Shown piece after piece: positions 54,112 through 63,562 of a stretch of 64,000 bases of DNA. A model generated the notes under the pieces. The model saw only the letters and a program-made list of their open reading frames with translations. It was not told where the DNA came from and made no database searches. The stretch is taken from the NCBI RefSeq assembly GCF_004793885.1, contig NZ_SRYG01000011.1, positions 21,214 through 85,213 of the forward strand, in the 5' to 3' direction. The translations under genes were made by a program, and so were the position numbers. Position 1 is the first letter of the stretch. The number at the start of each line of letters is the position of its first letter. Source of the stretch: Dubosiella muris (GTDB lineage Bacteria; Bacillota_I; Bacilli_A; Erysipelotrichales; Erysipelotrichaceae).

Positions 54112-54989
54112 GCACATCGCGTTTAGGAAAAGGGTTGACGACGATTTTCGGACAAGATGTCAGCAAGGTGCTCGATGACATTCAAAACGGGGAAATCGAC
54201 ACAGTCGTGCAGGACCAGATGCAGATTCCGGTCAACGAGATCCGGCCGAATCCGTATCAGCCTCGAAAGGTGTTCGATGACGCCGCGTTGCAGGAATTGA
54301 AAGTGTCGATCGAGCAGCATGGTGTCTTTACGCCGATCCTTGTTAAAAAAAGTATCGCTGGCTACGATTTGATTACCGGCGAGCGCCGTCTGCGGGCGAC
54401 CAAGCTGGCCGGGCTGTCGACGATTCCCGCCATCATCGTCCAGTTCGACGACCAGGAAATGATGGAAATCGCCTTGCTGGAAAACATCCAGCGGGAAGAT
54501 TTGAATGTGATCGAGGAAGCCAAGGCGTACGAGCAGCTTATCCACAAGCTCGACTACACGCAGGAGCAGCTCGCCAAACGAGTCGGGAAAAGCCGGGAGC
54601 ACATCACGAATTTGCTTCGTCTGCTTCGCCTGCCGGAAGATGTCCAGCAGCTGGCGATTGACAAGCAGTTGTCCATGGGGCATTTGCGGGCGCTGTTGTC
54701 GCTGAAAAACGAGGAGGATATGCGGCGAATCGCGAAGATGGCCATCGACCAGGGCTTGTCCGTGCGCAAAGTGGAACAGCTGGTGAAAGAAAGCGCGCAA
54801 AAGAAGCCAAAAGCGCCAGCGGCGATTCCATATCAGGAAAACTTGTTTGTGAAAGACGCCCAGCGGCAAATGGAGGAGTTTTTCCAAACGAACGTTAAAA
54901 TCGCCAATCACAACATCACGATTCATTTTGAAAGCGATTCCGATTTGACGCGCATCCTCGAAATTCTCGAATTGATGGAAAAAGAGTAA
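54108..54989 (+). CDS. parB: Chromosome partitioning protein ParB/Spo0J
   Basis: 293 residues. The CTP-binding N-domain has GERRLRATK (about 88-96) and LLENIQREDLN; the helix-turn-helix includes YTQEQLAKRVGKSREHI (about 150-166); the C-terminal domain drives dimerisation. It should load on the parS site at 19598-19613 and slide as a CTP clamp. The start overlaps the parA stop. Confidence 0.96.
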   Translation: MSTSRLGKGLTTIFGQDVSKVLDDIQNGEIDTVVQDQMQIPVNEIRPNPYQPRKVFDDAALQELKVSIEQHGVFTPILVKKSIAGYDLITGERRLRATKLAGLSTIPAIIVQFDDQEMMEIALLENIQREDLNVIEEAKAYEQLIHKLDYTQEQLAKRVGKSREHITNLLRLLRLPEDVQQLAIDKQLSMGHLRALLSLKNEEDMRRIAKMAIDQGLSVRKVEQLVKESAQKKPKAPAAIPYQENLFVKDAQRQMEEFFQTNVKIANHNITIHFESDSDLTRILEILELMEKE

Positions 54990-55007
54990 AAATCAACAAG
55001 AAATAGT

Positions 55008-55035
55008 TTGTATTTTTCAGATCGCACTGTATAAT
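55008..55035 (+). promoter_or_regulatory. glmS promoter
   Basis: TTGTAT (55008-55013), 16-nt spacer, TATAAT (55030-55035). Transcription would begin about 22 bases before the ribozyme cleavage site. Confidence 0.8.
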
Positions 55036-55064
55036 TAGAAAAATCATGGAGATCGTATAAAATA

Positions 55065-55190
55065 GCGCCAGGACTGCTTCGGCAGTTGACGAGGACCAGA
55101 TTTTTCGAAAGATTCGGCGGGTGATCTGGAGGCTTGATACAGTCTGAACCAAGGACAAAACCACGTTGCGAAACGTGAACAAATCCGAGC
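55065..55190 (+). ncRNA. glmS ribozyme (GlcN6P-activated self-cleaving riboswitch)
   Basis: Starts with AGCGCCAGGACTG just 3' of the expected cleavage after A55064, then TTCG-capped P1, GCAGTTGACGAGGA, TTCGGCGGGTG, and the ACCAAGGACAAAACC core, followed by a GNRA-capped P4 (CACGTTGCGAAACGTG at 55162-55177). These are the conserved elements of the glmS ribozyme. Glucosamine 6-phosphate acts as cofactor for cleavage, and the cleaved mRNA is then degraded, giving feedback on glmS. Confidence 0.95.
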
Positions 55191-55194
55191 AAGT

Positions 55195-55229
55195 ATCCTC
55201 CATGAAGAAAAGAAAATGGAGGATTTTTT
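55195..55229 (+). terminator. Terminator-like hairpin covering the glmS ribosome-binding site
   Basis: ATCCTCCAT (55195-55203) and ATGGAGGAT (55216-55224) form a 9-bp stem with a 12-nt purine-rich loop, followed by T to 55229 and then the glmS ATG at 55230. The GGAGG ribosome-binding site is in the right arm. Whether it terminates transcription or blocks ribosomes cannot be settled from sequence. Confidence 0.75.
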
Positions 55230-57035
55230 ATGTGTGGAATTACTGCTTACACCGGGAAAGGGGAGGCTCTGCCTTTTTTGATCCAGGGACTGGAAAAATT
55301 GGAGTATCGCGGATACGATTCGGCTGGCATCACGTTAGTGGACGAAAAAGAGCTTGTGACAATCAAAGCCAAAGGGCCGCTGGCTGTTTTGAAAGAAAAA
55401 CTGGAATGTGGAACGTTCGACCAGCATACCGGGATCGGGCACACGCGCTGGGCGACGCACGGGATTCCTTCCAATTTGAATTCCCATCCGCATACGAACG
55501 CGGCGGAAACGATTTCCATCGTGCATAACGGCATTATTGAAAACTACCAGTCGATCAAGGAAGGGCTCGACATGCAAGGGTACGCGTTCGCGTCTCAAAC
55601 CGACAGCGAAGTCATCGTGCATTTGCTGGATTATTACTACCAAGGCGATATGAAGGCCGCGTTGCGAAAAGTCATGGGATATTTGGAAGGCAGCTACGCG
55701 TTGTGCGTCGTGACCGTGGACGACCCGGAAACGATTTACGTGGCGAAAAAAGAAAGTCCGATGATTTTAGGCATGGACGGCAGCGCGGCGTTTTGCGCTA
55801 GCGATATCCCGGCGCTGATTGCGTACACGAAAGACATGATCACGCTCGAAGACAACCAGATGGCGGTCCTGAAGCCGGATTCGATTGAAATTTTCGACGC
55901 GCAGGGACAAATCGTGGAGCCTAAGCGCATCCATATTCCGTATGATTTGGAGGCCGCGCAAAAAAACGGCTACGACACGTTTATGCAAAAGGAAATGCAC
56001 GAGCAGCCTTACGTCATTCGCGAAACGCTGCGAGGCCGCATCGAGGATTCGATCGTCATGCCGGAACTGGACGGGATTGATTTGCGCGACTATGACCACG
56101 TGTATTTGATCGCGTGCGGCACGGCGTACCACGCCTCGTTGTACGCGCAGTACCTTGGCCGAGAATGGATGGATATGCCGATCACGTGCGTGCCGGCCAG
56201 CGAGTTTCGCTACGGCAACTATCCGGTGAACGCGAAAACCTTGGCGATTTTCGTTTCCCAGTCGGGCGAGACGGCCGACACGCTGGCAGCGTTGAAAATG
56301 TGCCTGCGAAAAGGGGCGACGACGCTGGCTATCAGCAACGTGCTCGACTCGTCACTGGCTCGATTGGCGGATATTACGATGTATACGTGCGCGGGGCCGG
56401 AAATCGCGGTGGCGAGCACGAAAGCGTACACGACGCAGCTCGTTTTGCTGGCGGCCATGATGGTCAAGCTCGCGCAAAACGCGGGCGCGCAGGTGCGGGA
56501 CGTGGAGACGTTCATTCACGACTTGAAGGAAATTCCAAATGTCGTCGAGGCGATGCTGGAACAAGAGAACGTGATGGAACGTTACGCGCGGCTGCTTCAG
56601 GATCAGCGCGACGCGTACTTTATTGGCCGGCAGCTGGATTATGTGAGCGTGCTGGAAGGGGCGCTGAAGCTGAAGGAAATTTCCTACGTGCACGCGGACG
56701 CGTATTACGCGGGGGAATTGAAGCATGGCCCGATCGCGTTGATTGACGAAGGAACGGTCGTGATCGCGCTGGCGACGCAAAAGGAAGTGGCGCCTAAGAC
56801 GATTTCGAATATCGAGGAGACGATCGCGCGCGGGGCGAAGGTCATTTTGATCAAGGCGCCAGGCATCCATTCGGACAAGATCGAGCGGCAAATCGAGATC
56901 CCGGCCATCCATCCGTATTTGGCGGGCATCCCGGCGACGATTCTTTTGCAGCTGTTCGCGTTTTACACGGCGAAAGAAAAAGGCTGCAACGTCGACCAGC
57001 CTAGAAATCTGGCCAAGAGCGTCACAGTCGAATAG
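55230..57035 (+). CDS. glmS: Glutamine-fructose-6-phosphate aminotransferase GlmS
   Basis: 601 residues, full length. Cys2 is the nucleophile of the N-terminal glutaminase (CGITAYTG). Two SIS sugar-isomerase domains follow (ACGTAYHASL near 290, and near 460), and the C-terminus ends LAKSVTVE as usual. It makes glucosamine 6-phosphate for peptidoglycan and teichoic acid precursors. Controlled by the glmS ribozyme. The stop is 1 nt from the end of convergent DUF5662; no clear terminator hairpin is visible between them. Confidence 0.98.
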   Translation: MCGITAYTGKGEALPFLIQGLEKLEYRGYDSAGITLVDEKELVTIKAKGPLAVLKEKLECGTFDQHTGIGHTRWATHGIPSNLNSHPHTNAAETISIVHNGIIENYQSIKEGLDMQGYAFASQTDSEVIVHLLDYYYQGDMKAALRKVMGYLEGSYALCVVTVDDPETIYVAKKESPMILGMDGSAAFCASDIPALIAYTKDMITLEDNQMAVLKPDSIEIFDAQGQIVEPKRIHIPYDLEAAQKNGYDTFMQKEMHEQPYVIRETLRGRIEDSIVMPELDGIDLRDYDHVYLIACGTAYHASLYAQYLGREWMDMPITCVPASEFRYGNYPVNAKTLAIFVSQSGETADTLAALKMCLRKGATTLAISNVLDSSLARLADITMYTCAGPEIAVASTKAYTTQLVLLAAMMVKLAQNAGAQVRDVETFIHDLKEIPNVVEAMLEQENVMERYARLLQDQRDAYFIGRQLDYVSVLEGALKLKEISYVHADAYYAGELKHGPIALIDEGTVVIALATQKEVAPKTISNIEETIARGAKVILIKAPGIHSDKIERQIEIPAIHPYLAGIPATILLQLFAFYTAKEKGCNVDQPRNLAKSVTVE

Positions 57036-57036
57036 T

Positions 57037-57570
57037 CTAATCGTCTTTTGGCAAAGAGCGGATGTAGTCGCATGTTTTGTCGAGTCCGTTTTCCGACAAA
57101 TAGCAAAGCAAATATAAAATGAGCCGGTCGGTTTCGGGGTGGATCATGATCCGCTTGCGGCCGTTTAAATAATAATCAAGTGCACTGTGATCAGTGTACT
57201 TTTCTTTTTGGTAAATCATGCTGGCTGCTACGCGGTCGCAAAACATTTCGTATACGTAGCGTTTGGGCATCGGCTGGGCGCAGACGCCGGTTTTGGCGTT
57301 GTCGAGCCAGTATTCCCAGTGGTGAGGATTTCTGCCTTTGTGGTGCAGCCACGACATCGAACAGCCTTCCGCCTCCTTTTGGGCGTCGATGGGCGAGCGG
57401 AATCCTTGGTAGTATTTGAATCCGGTTTTTAGCTCGGTCGGCGTGTACTTGCTTAAATCGTGCAGAAGGCCTTGTTTGTAGAGGCCGCATCGGAAGCAAA
57501 GCCACGTCACGACGGCTTTGTGTTTGTTGATGGTGGACAAGTGTCCTTTGATTTTAGTAAGGTCGTACAT
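57037..57570 (-). CDS. DUF5662 protein
   Basis: 177 residues. The family motifs INKHKAVV...LYKQGLLHDLSKYTPTEL and WLHHKGRNPHHWEYW are present; the HDLSKY part looks HD-like, so a metal-dependent hydrolase is conceivable, but no function is established. The start ATG 57570 is preceded by TGATAAAAT with six bases between, so the mRNA is probably leaderless. It lies on the minus strand, opposite to its neighbours. Confidence 0.85.
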   Translation of the reverse strand: MYDLTKIKGHLSTINKHKAVVTWLCFRCGLYKQGLLHDLSKYTPTELKTGFKYYQGFRSPIDAQKEAEGCSMSWLHHKGRNPHHWEYWLDNAKTGVCAQPMPKRYVYEMFCDRVAASMIYQKEKYTDHSALDYYLNGRKRIMIHPETDRLILYLLCYLSENGLDKTCDYIRSLPKDD

Positions 57571-57576
57571 ACAACC

Positions 57577-57585
57577 ATTTTATCA
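57577..57585 (-). promoter_or_regulatory. Extended -10 of the DUF5662 gene, leaderless position
   Basis: Reads TGATAAAAT on the minus strand, with six bases to the ATG at 57570. No ribosome-binding site lies between. Confidence 0.6.
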
Positions 57586-57666
57586 TATCGAAATGAAAAA
57601 AACGCAGAAACAAGCTTTCAAAAAATCGAAAAGCCTTTCATTTCTGTTGAAAAAACCAAATATTTC

Positions 57667-57695
57667 TTGAAAACGCAATTTCATGTTGATAAAAT
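57667..57695 (+). promoter_or_regulatory. Promoter of the opp operon
   Basis: TTGAAA (57667-57672), exactly 17 nt, TAAAAT (57690-57695) with TGA before it. It gives a leader of about 33 nt with AGGAGGAG before the oppA ATG. Confidence 0.82.
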
Positions 57696-57734
57696 TGAAA
57701 CATCTAAAAGAGTTTTATTTAGGAGGAGATTAAA

Positions 57735-59429
57735 ATGAACTCACGTAAATTATTTGCGGGTCTTGCGTCGGCTTCGATGCTGTTAGGGCTTGCAGGATGT
57801 GGAAGTTCCGGCGGCAGTTCCAGTAGCAAACCATTGATCGTCGGTACGACACAGGAATTGGCCGGCGTGTTCTCGCCGATTTTCTATTCGTCCGCTTATG
57901 ACGGATGGGTAGTGGATATGATCTACGAACCACTGCTTCGCTACACGAAGGATTCTGAATTGAAGCCATATTTGGCTGAGGAAATGCCGGAAGTGAGCGA
58001 GGATGGAAAAACGATCACGTTCAAAATCAAAGAAGGCATCAAATTCTCGGATGGTACGGATCTGGATGCCAATGACGTCAAGTTCACGTTCACTTTGATC
58101 GCGGACCCTTCGTATGACGGACGTTTCACGGGTACGGCGGACTATATCGAAGGCTATAAAGAATACCACGATGGCGACGCTGAGGATTTCAGTGGAATCG
58201 AAGTCGTGGACGATCATACCGTTACGTTCCACTTGACGGAGACGCAATACGATTCCGTCAGCACGCTGGGCGGCATGGGTATCATCTCGGATGAACAATA
58301 CGAATACAAAAAAGGCGATCTGGGCGACTACAAATCGAAAAACGACCAGCCGATGGGCTCGGGACCATACGTGTTGAACTCGTATGACAAGGCGTCCGGC
58401 GCTTCGTTGACGAAAAACGAAAACTATTCCGGTACGGGCGACTACAAGATTGACCGCGTTATCATTAAAACGATCGCGGAAGCGACAGAGCTGACTTCGC
58501 TGCAAAACGGCGACATCAACTATTTGGCGGAAAACATTGACGCCGACGTCATCGGTCCGGCTTCGTTGGATGAAAAACTTACGTTCAACTACTATTTCCG
58601 TCCGGCGGAAGGTTACTTTGGCTACAACTGCCAAAACGGCGCGACGGCCGATCCAGCTGTTCGCCAGGCGTTGTCCTACGCGACAAACCGGCAGGAATTC
58701 TCGGACGCGTACTTCAAATATCCGGAAGCTTCCGACGAATTGAAGGAAATCCCGCTTGGATACGTGCCGACGATTTACTGGAACCCGGTTTCGGCCAACC
58801 TTGGAAAAATCGTAACGGGCGAGGAAAAACTGGACGGATTGAGAACGTTCGACTACGATCTCGACAAAGCGAAACAAGTGCTGGAAGACGCCGGCTGGAA
58901 AGTCGGAGCCGACGGCATCCGTGAAAAAGACGGTCAAAAACTGACTGTGAAGTTCCTGCTGAGCGAAGGAAACTCCGTACTCGACATGCTCATTCCGATT
59001 ATCCAGAAATCATGGAAGGAAATCGGTGTCGACTTGAAACAAAACACGGTTGACTTCAACACATTGCTGGATACGGTCACTCCGGGCAGCGGCGACAACG
59101 ACTGGAACGTTTTCTTCATGGCGACTAGCTACACGGGCGTTGAGAACGCGGATTCGAACTACAACCTCATGAGCGGCGATCCAAACAACTACGCTGGTTT
59201 GAAGGACGAGAAACTGGATGCGGAACTGAAAGCCGGCCGTTCGACGATGAACGAGGAACAGTCCGTTGAAAACTACAAGAAAGCGATGATCACAGAAAAC
59301 GAATTGGTTCCATACTTGCCAATTTATGGAAACGAACTATTCAACATTTACGCGAAGAATGTAAAACTGACAGAAACAGGTCCTGTACGTTCCTGGGCTC
59401 AAGCTTTGGATTCGGCTGAAATTGAATAA
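57735..59429 (+). CDS. oppA: Oligopeptide ABC transporter substrate-binding lipoprotein
   Basis: 564 residues, solute-binding family 5. The signal peptide ends in the lipobox LAGC (C22), followed by a Gly/Ser linker, so it is anchored to the outer membrane face. The mature protein shows PYLAEEMPEVSEDGKTITFKI and NDVKFTF, typical of this family, with a C-terminal LVPYLPIYG. It captures peptides for OppBC. The codon use is the most biased in the window (expected for high expression). A double hairpin separates it from oppB. Confidence 0.94.
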   Translation: MNSRKLFAGLASASMLLGLAGCGSSGGSSSSKPLIVGTTQELAGVFSPIFYSSAYDGWVVDMIYEPLLRYTKDSELKPYLAEEMPEVSEDGKTITFKIKEGIKFSDGTDLDANDVKFTFTLIADPSYDGRFTGTADYIEGYKEYHDGDAEDFSGIEVVDDHTVTFHLTETQYDSVSTLGGMGIISDEQYEYKKGDLGDYKSKNDQPMGSGPYVLNSYDKASGASLTKNENYSGTGDYKIDRVIIKTIAEATELTSLQNGDINYLAENIDADVIGPASLDEKLTFNYYFRPAEGYFGYNCQNGATADPAVRQALSYATNRQEFSDAYFKYPEASDELKEIPLGYVPTIYWNPVSANLGKIVTGEEKLDGLRTFDYDLDKAKQVLEDAGWKVGADGIREKDGQKLTVKFLLSEGNSVLDMLIPIIQKSWKEIGVDLKQNTVDFNTLLDTVTPGSGDNDWNVFFMATSYTGVENADSNYNLMSGDPNNYAGLKDEKLDAELKAGRSTMNEEQSVENYKKAMITENELVPYLPIYGNELFNIYAKNVKLTETGPVRSWAQALDSAEIE

Positions 59430-59443
59430 TAGCTGACTCTATA

Positions 59444-59511
59444 AAGAGCAAGTCATTACGGCTTGCTCTTATTCTAATTTCCAAAAGACTGCCTTTTGGA
59501 AATTAGAATAA
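59444..59511 (+). terminator. Overlapping double hairpin between oppA and oppB
   Basis: First stem: AAGAGCAAG / CTTGCTCTT (59444-59452, 59462-59470). Second stem: a 19-bp perfect inverted repeat with a 5-nt loop (59469-59487 and 59493-59511). The two share TT at 59469-59470. T-runs are interrupted, so it may act as a partial terminator or RNA-stabilising end that keeps the binding protein more abundant than the permease. Confidence 0.75.
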
Positions 59512-59606
59512 AAATAGATTTTCCATCTTTTTATTCTTTGATTTCAGGGATTTTGATCTGAAAGAGTTTTGATTATGAATTTGATTTTCGAGAGGAGGAA
59601 ATATTT

Positions 59607-60587
59607 ATGTTTAAGTACACGATTAAACGTCTGCTCACGATGATTCCAGTCGTTTTGATCATTTCCATCCTGATTTTTTCCGTTGTCAAGGCGATGCCTG
59701 GGGATGAAGTCACCACGTATTTAGGGCCTGGAAGCCGCGCATCGGAGCAAACACGTCAGGAAGTTCGTGCCAAGCTAGGACTCGACAAAAGTCTGCCGGA
59801 ACAATATATCCGCTGGCTTCAGCGTCTGGCGACCGGAGATTTGGGAACTTCGATCGCGTTGCGTAAGCCGGTTGGAGAAATTATCGGCTCGTATGTTTGG
59901 AACACCTTTTATTTGAACGCGCTCGCGCTCATTGTGGCGCTGGTGTTCGCGATACCGATTGGAATCAAGCAGGCCGTGAAAAAAGGGTCCGTGTTCGATA
60001 ATTTCTGGACCGTGTTCTCGCTGCTTGGAATTAGCGTTCCAACGTTCTTCTTCGCGCTGGTTTTGATTTTCTACGTGGCGCTCAATCTTGGTCTGCCGAT
60101 TTCAGGCATGCGCGACACGATGCTGGCAAGCTTTGGCTACGACAACGCGTGGCAGGAGTTCTGCGATGTGGCGGTCCACTCGATTTTGCCGGTGACGGTT
60201 TTGGCGTTCAGCTCGTTTGCGACGTTCTCGCGCTATGTGCGCAACTCGATGGTCGAAGTCATCAATATGGACTACGTCCGGACGGCGCGCGCGAAAGGTT
60301 TGAAGGAAAAAACCGTCATTTACAAGCACGCGTTTAAAAACGCGCAAATTCCGCTGGTGACGCTACTTGGTTTGTACATCCCGTCGTTGTTTAGCGGCGC
60401 GGTTATTTTGGAAACGGTATTTGTTTGGCCGGGCATTGGAAAAGTGCTGATCGACGCGGTCAATCAGCGCGACACCTCGCTGATCATGGCGTGTCTGGTC
60501 TTCTCGGCGATTTTGATGATTTTAGGAAACCTGCTGAGCGACTTGTGCTATTCGCTTGTCGATCCGCGTGTCAAAGTTGATGGATAG
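59607..60587 (+). CDS. oppB: Oligopeptide ABC transporter permease OppB
   Basis: 326 residues, six predicted membrane segments (first about 9-28). The coupling-helix EAA-type motif is in YVRTARAKGLKEKTVIYKHAFKNA (near 220-243). Together with OppC it forms the membrane pore. It begins behind GAGAGGAGG at ATG 59607, after a 177-nt gap from oppA that contains the hairpins. Confidence 0.95.
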   Translation: MFKYTIKRLLTMIPVVLIISILIFSVVKAMPGDEVTTYLGPGSRASEQTRQEVRAKLGLDKSLPEQYIRWLQRLATGDLGTSIALRKPVGEIIGSYVWNTFYLNALALIVALVFAIPIGIKQAVKKGSVFDNFWTVFSLLGISVPTFFFALVLIFYVALNLGLPISGMRDTMLASFGYDNAWQEFCDVAVHSILPVTVLAFSSFATFSRYVRNSMVEVINMDYVRTARAKGLKEKTVIYKHAFKNAQIPLVTLLGLYIPSLFSGAVILETVFVWPGIGKVLIDAVNQRDTSLIMACLVFSAILMILGNLLSDLCYSLVDPRVKVDG

Positions 60588-60598
60588 GGGGGACTTCG

Positions 60599-61510
60599 AT
60601 GGCTAAAAAAGACGCAGTGGTATTGGATACTGGTGAAAAAATCGAATCGGTCGGCCCTTGGATGATCGCGTGGCGGAAATTCCGCGCGAACAAAATCGCG
60701 ATGGCCGGATTGGTAATTTTCGTATTGATTGTATTGAGTGTGATTTTTGTTCCGATGATCATGGGCATCGACGTTCATGACTATGACGTGTCGATTGCCA
60801 ATCAGGGACCAAGCGGCGCGCATTGGCTTGGAACGGACAACCAGGGACGCGATTGTATGTATCGTTTGTTCCTTGGCGGCCGGATTTCGATCATGGTTGG
60901 TTTGCTGGCGGCGTTGCTGACGGTTGTTTTAGGGTGTCTCGTGGGCGGAATTTCCGGATATTATGGCGGCATGGCGGATAATTTGCTGATGCGCTTTTCG
61001 GAAATCGTGTACGCGCTTCCGTTTACCCCAATGATTATCGCCGTGGCGGCGACGATGGTATGGGTTCCTCAAAACCAGAAGATGTATACCGTGGCGCTGT
61101 TGATTGGTGTGCTTTCGTGGCCTGGACTGGCTCGTCTGGTGCGCGGACAGATCCTGACGCTGCGCGAGCAGGAGTTTATGCAGGCTTGTACGGCGCTGGG
61201 CTTCTCGGACTTTTCGAAAATCTTCCGCCATTTGCTGCCGAACGTCATTTCGCTTGTCATCGTCAACGCGACGCTACAAATGGCGAGCGCGATTTTGACG
61301 GAGGCTGGTCTTTCGTTCCTTGGTATGGGTGTCATGCCGCCGACGCCGTCGTGGGGCAACTTGATGAACCTGGCGCGCGACCAGCGGATTTTCCAATATT
61401 ATCCTTGGCAGTGGATGCCGGCTGGCTTGATGTGTTTGCTGACGGTTGTTTCAATCAACCTGATTGGCGAAGGTCTGCGTGACGCGTTTGACCCGAAAGA
61501 ACTTCAATAG
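60599..61510 (+). CDS. oppC: Oligopeptide ABC transporter permease OppC
   Basis: 303 residues. N-terminal OppC_N segment, then the BPD_transp_1 core with GTDNQGRDCMYRLFLGGRIS (about 78-97) and the C-terminal TEAGLSFLGMGVMPPTPSWGNL. About six membrane segments. The ATG 60599 follows GGGGGG, 11 nt after oppB. Confidence 0.95.
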   Translation: MAKKDAVVLDTGEKIESVGPWMIAWRKFRANKIAMAGLVIFVLIVLSVIFVPMIMGIDVHDYDVSIANQGPSGAHWLGTDNQGRDCMYRLFLGGRISIMVGLLAALLTVVLGCLVGGISGYYGGMADNLLMRFSEIVYALPFTPMIIAVAATMVWVPQNQKMYTVALLIGVLSWPGLARLVRGQILTLREQEFMQACTALGFSDFSKIFRHLLPNVISLVIVNATLQMASAILTEAGLSFLGMGVMPPTPSWGNLMNLARDQRIFQYYPWQWMPAGLMCLLTVVSINLIGEGLRDAFDPKELQ

Positions 61511-61525
61511 GAAGCGGAGGTTACT

Positions 61526-62572
61526 ATGTCTGTCAATAAAAAGATTTTGCGCGTCGAAGATCTTCGCGTGTATTTCCATACGAAAAACGGCGAATCCAAA
61601 GCCGTGGACGGCAACCATTTTACAATGTATGAAAACGAGACTTTGGCGATTGTCGGCGAGTCGGGCTGCGGAAAATCCGTAACCGCGATGTCGATTTTGG
61701 GCCTGGTTTCGGAACCGGGCGAAATCATGCCGGGTTCGAAAATCATTTATATGGGGGATGTCGAGAAAGATGAGGACGGGTTGAATCTCGCGACCGCGAC
61801 GGATGAGCAGATTCGCCATATTCGCGGCAACGAGATCTCGATGATTTTTCAGGAACCAATGACGTCGCTTAACCCGGTGTTTACAGTAGGCGACCAGATT
61901 ATTGAAAATATTACGATTCATGAAACCGTATCGAAAGAGGCGGCCAGACAGCGCGCGATCGACCTGCTTTCGTCGGTCGGCATTTCACGCCCGGAAAGCG
62001 TCATTGACAACTACCCGTTCCAGCTTTCCGGCGGTATGTGCCAGCGTGTGATGATCGCGATGGCGTTATCGTGCAATCCGAAGCTTTTGATTGCGGATGA
62101 GCCGACAACTGCGCTGGATGTGACGATTCAGGCGCAGATTTTGACTTTGATGAATCAGCTCAAAGAAAAAACCGGAACGAGTATCATGCTGATTACGCAC
62201 GACTTGGGCGTCGTAGCGCAGGTAGCCGACAACGTCAATGTCATGTACGCGGGAAAAGTCGTGGAAACGGCGCCGGTTGTCGAATTGTTTAAAAATCCAA
62301 AGCATCCGTACACGATTGGATTGATGCATTCGATGCCTTCGCTTGTTTCGGAAGGAAAACGGCTAGCCACGATTGAGGGAACCGTGCCGAACCCGCTTTA
62401 TTTGCCAAAAGGCTGTTATTTTGCGGATCGTTGCCCGGATGTGATGCCGATTTGCCGTCAAAAACAACCGACCGCGACGAAAATTGCTTCCCGGCACCGC
62501 GTATGGTGTTTCCTTTACGAAAATGAGGTAGAGGAAGAAGTTGTGGAAGTAACGGAAGAAGTGGAGGTATAA
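61526..62572 (+). CDS. oppD: Oligopeptide ABC transporter ATPase OppD
   Basis: 348 residues. Walker A GESGCGKS (about 46-53), [15 protein letters not shown] signature, Walker [13 protein letters not shown], then the C-terminal oligopeptide-transporter extension with cysteines in [15 protein letters not shown] that in relatives bind an Fe-S cluster. Pairs with OppF. 15 nt after oppC with GGAGG. Confidence 0.96.
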   Translation: MSVNKKILRVEDLRVYFHTKNGESKAVDGNHFTMYENETLAIVGESGCGKSVTAMSILGLVSEPGEIMPGSKIIYMGDVEKDEDGLNLATATDEQIRHIRGNEISMIFQEPMTSLNPVFTVGDQIIENITIHETVSKEAARQRAIDLLSSVGISRPESVIDNYPFQLSGGMCQRVMIAMALSCNPKLLIADEPTTALDVTIQAQILTLMNQLKEKTGTSIMLITHDLGVVAQVADNVNVMYAGKVVETAPVVELFKNPKHPYTIGLMHSMPSLVSEGKRLATIEGTVPNPLYLPKGCYFADRCPDVMPICRQKQPTATKIASRHRVWCFLYENEVEEEVVEVTEEVEV

Positions 62573-62575
62573 ATC

Positions 62576-63562
62576 ATGGCTGAAGAACGTAAAAAAATAT
62601 TGGAAGTCCGCGATGTCAAAAAATACTTTCCACTGGGGAAAGGCCGGTTAAAAGAAGGCGCGCCTTGTGTCAAGGCGGTCGATGGCATCACGTTCGACTT
62701 ATACGAAGGCGAAACGCTTGGTCTTGTTGGCGAGTCCGGATGCGGAAAATCGACCTTGGGGCGGACGATCATTCGTCTTTACGACCCGACGTCGGGAACG
62801 GTTCTTTTCGAGGGCGAGGACATCTCGAAGAAATCGCGCAAGGAGATGCGAAAGCTGCGCGAGAAGATGCAGTTTATTTTCCAGGATCCGTATTCCTCGC
62901 TGAACCCGCGGATGAATGTTTTTAACATTTTGGCGGAGCCGCTGCTCGCGCATGGAATTTTCAAGCGGGGACCGGAACTAGAAGCGTACGTAAAAGATTT
63001 GATGGATAAATGCGGGCTGCCAAGCTACTACTGCTATCGGTATCCACATCAATTTTCCGGTGGACAGCGGCAGCGAATCGGGATTGCGCGCTCTCTGGCT
63101 TTGAATCCAAGCTTTATCATTTGCGATGAGCCGGTCAGCGCGTTGGACGTGTCGATCCAGTCGCAAATTATCAACTTGATGAAAGACATGCAGGAAGAAA
63201 AAAACATTTCCTACATTTTTATCTCGCATGACTTGTCAGTTGTGAAACACATTTCCGATCGCGTTGGAGTTATGTACTTAGGAACAATGGTCGAACTCGC
63301 GTCGAAAGAAAATATTTATGGAAATCCGCAACATCCATATACGCAAGCTTTGATCGCGGCGATTCCGATTCCGGATCCGGAAAAACGCCATGAAATGAAA
63401 TTGATCGAAGGCGAGATTCCAAGCAACGTGCATACGCCGAGCGGATGCAAATTCCACCCTCGGTGTCCGTATGCGAAAGATATTTGCAAAGAAAAAGAAC
63501 CGCCAGTGAAAGAAATCGAACCAGGCCATTTTGTAAAATGCTGGTTTGCCGGTGACTTTTAA
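62576..63562 (+). CDS. oppF: Oligopeptide ABC transporter ATPase OppF
   Basis: 328 residues. Walker A GESGCGKS (about 47-54), signature FSGGQRQRIGIARSLAL, Walker B FIICDEPVSALD, and the C-terminal GCKFHPRCPYAKDIC cysteines. Forms the heterodimeric motor with OppD. It starts 3 nt after oppD and its stop overlaps the next ATG (TAATG). Confidence 0.96.
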   Translation: MAEERKKILEVRDVKKYFPLGKGRLKEGAPCVKAVDGITFDLYEGETLGLVGESGCGKSTLGRTIIRLYDPTSGTVLFEGEDISKKSRKEMRKLREKMQFIFQDPYSSLNPRMNVFNILAEPLLAHGIFKRGPELEAYVKDLMDKCGLPSYYCYRYPHQFSGGQRQRIGIARSLALNPSFIICDEPVSALDVSIQSQIINLMKDMQEEKNISYIFISHDLSVVKHISDRVGVMYLGTMVELASKENIYGNPQHPYTQALIAAIPIPDPEKRHEMKLIEGEIPSNVHTPSGCKFHPRCPYAKDICKEKEPPVKEIEPGHFVKCWFAGDF

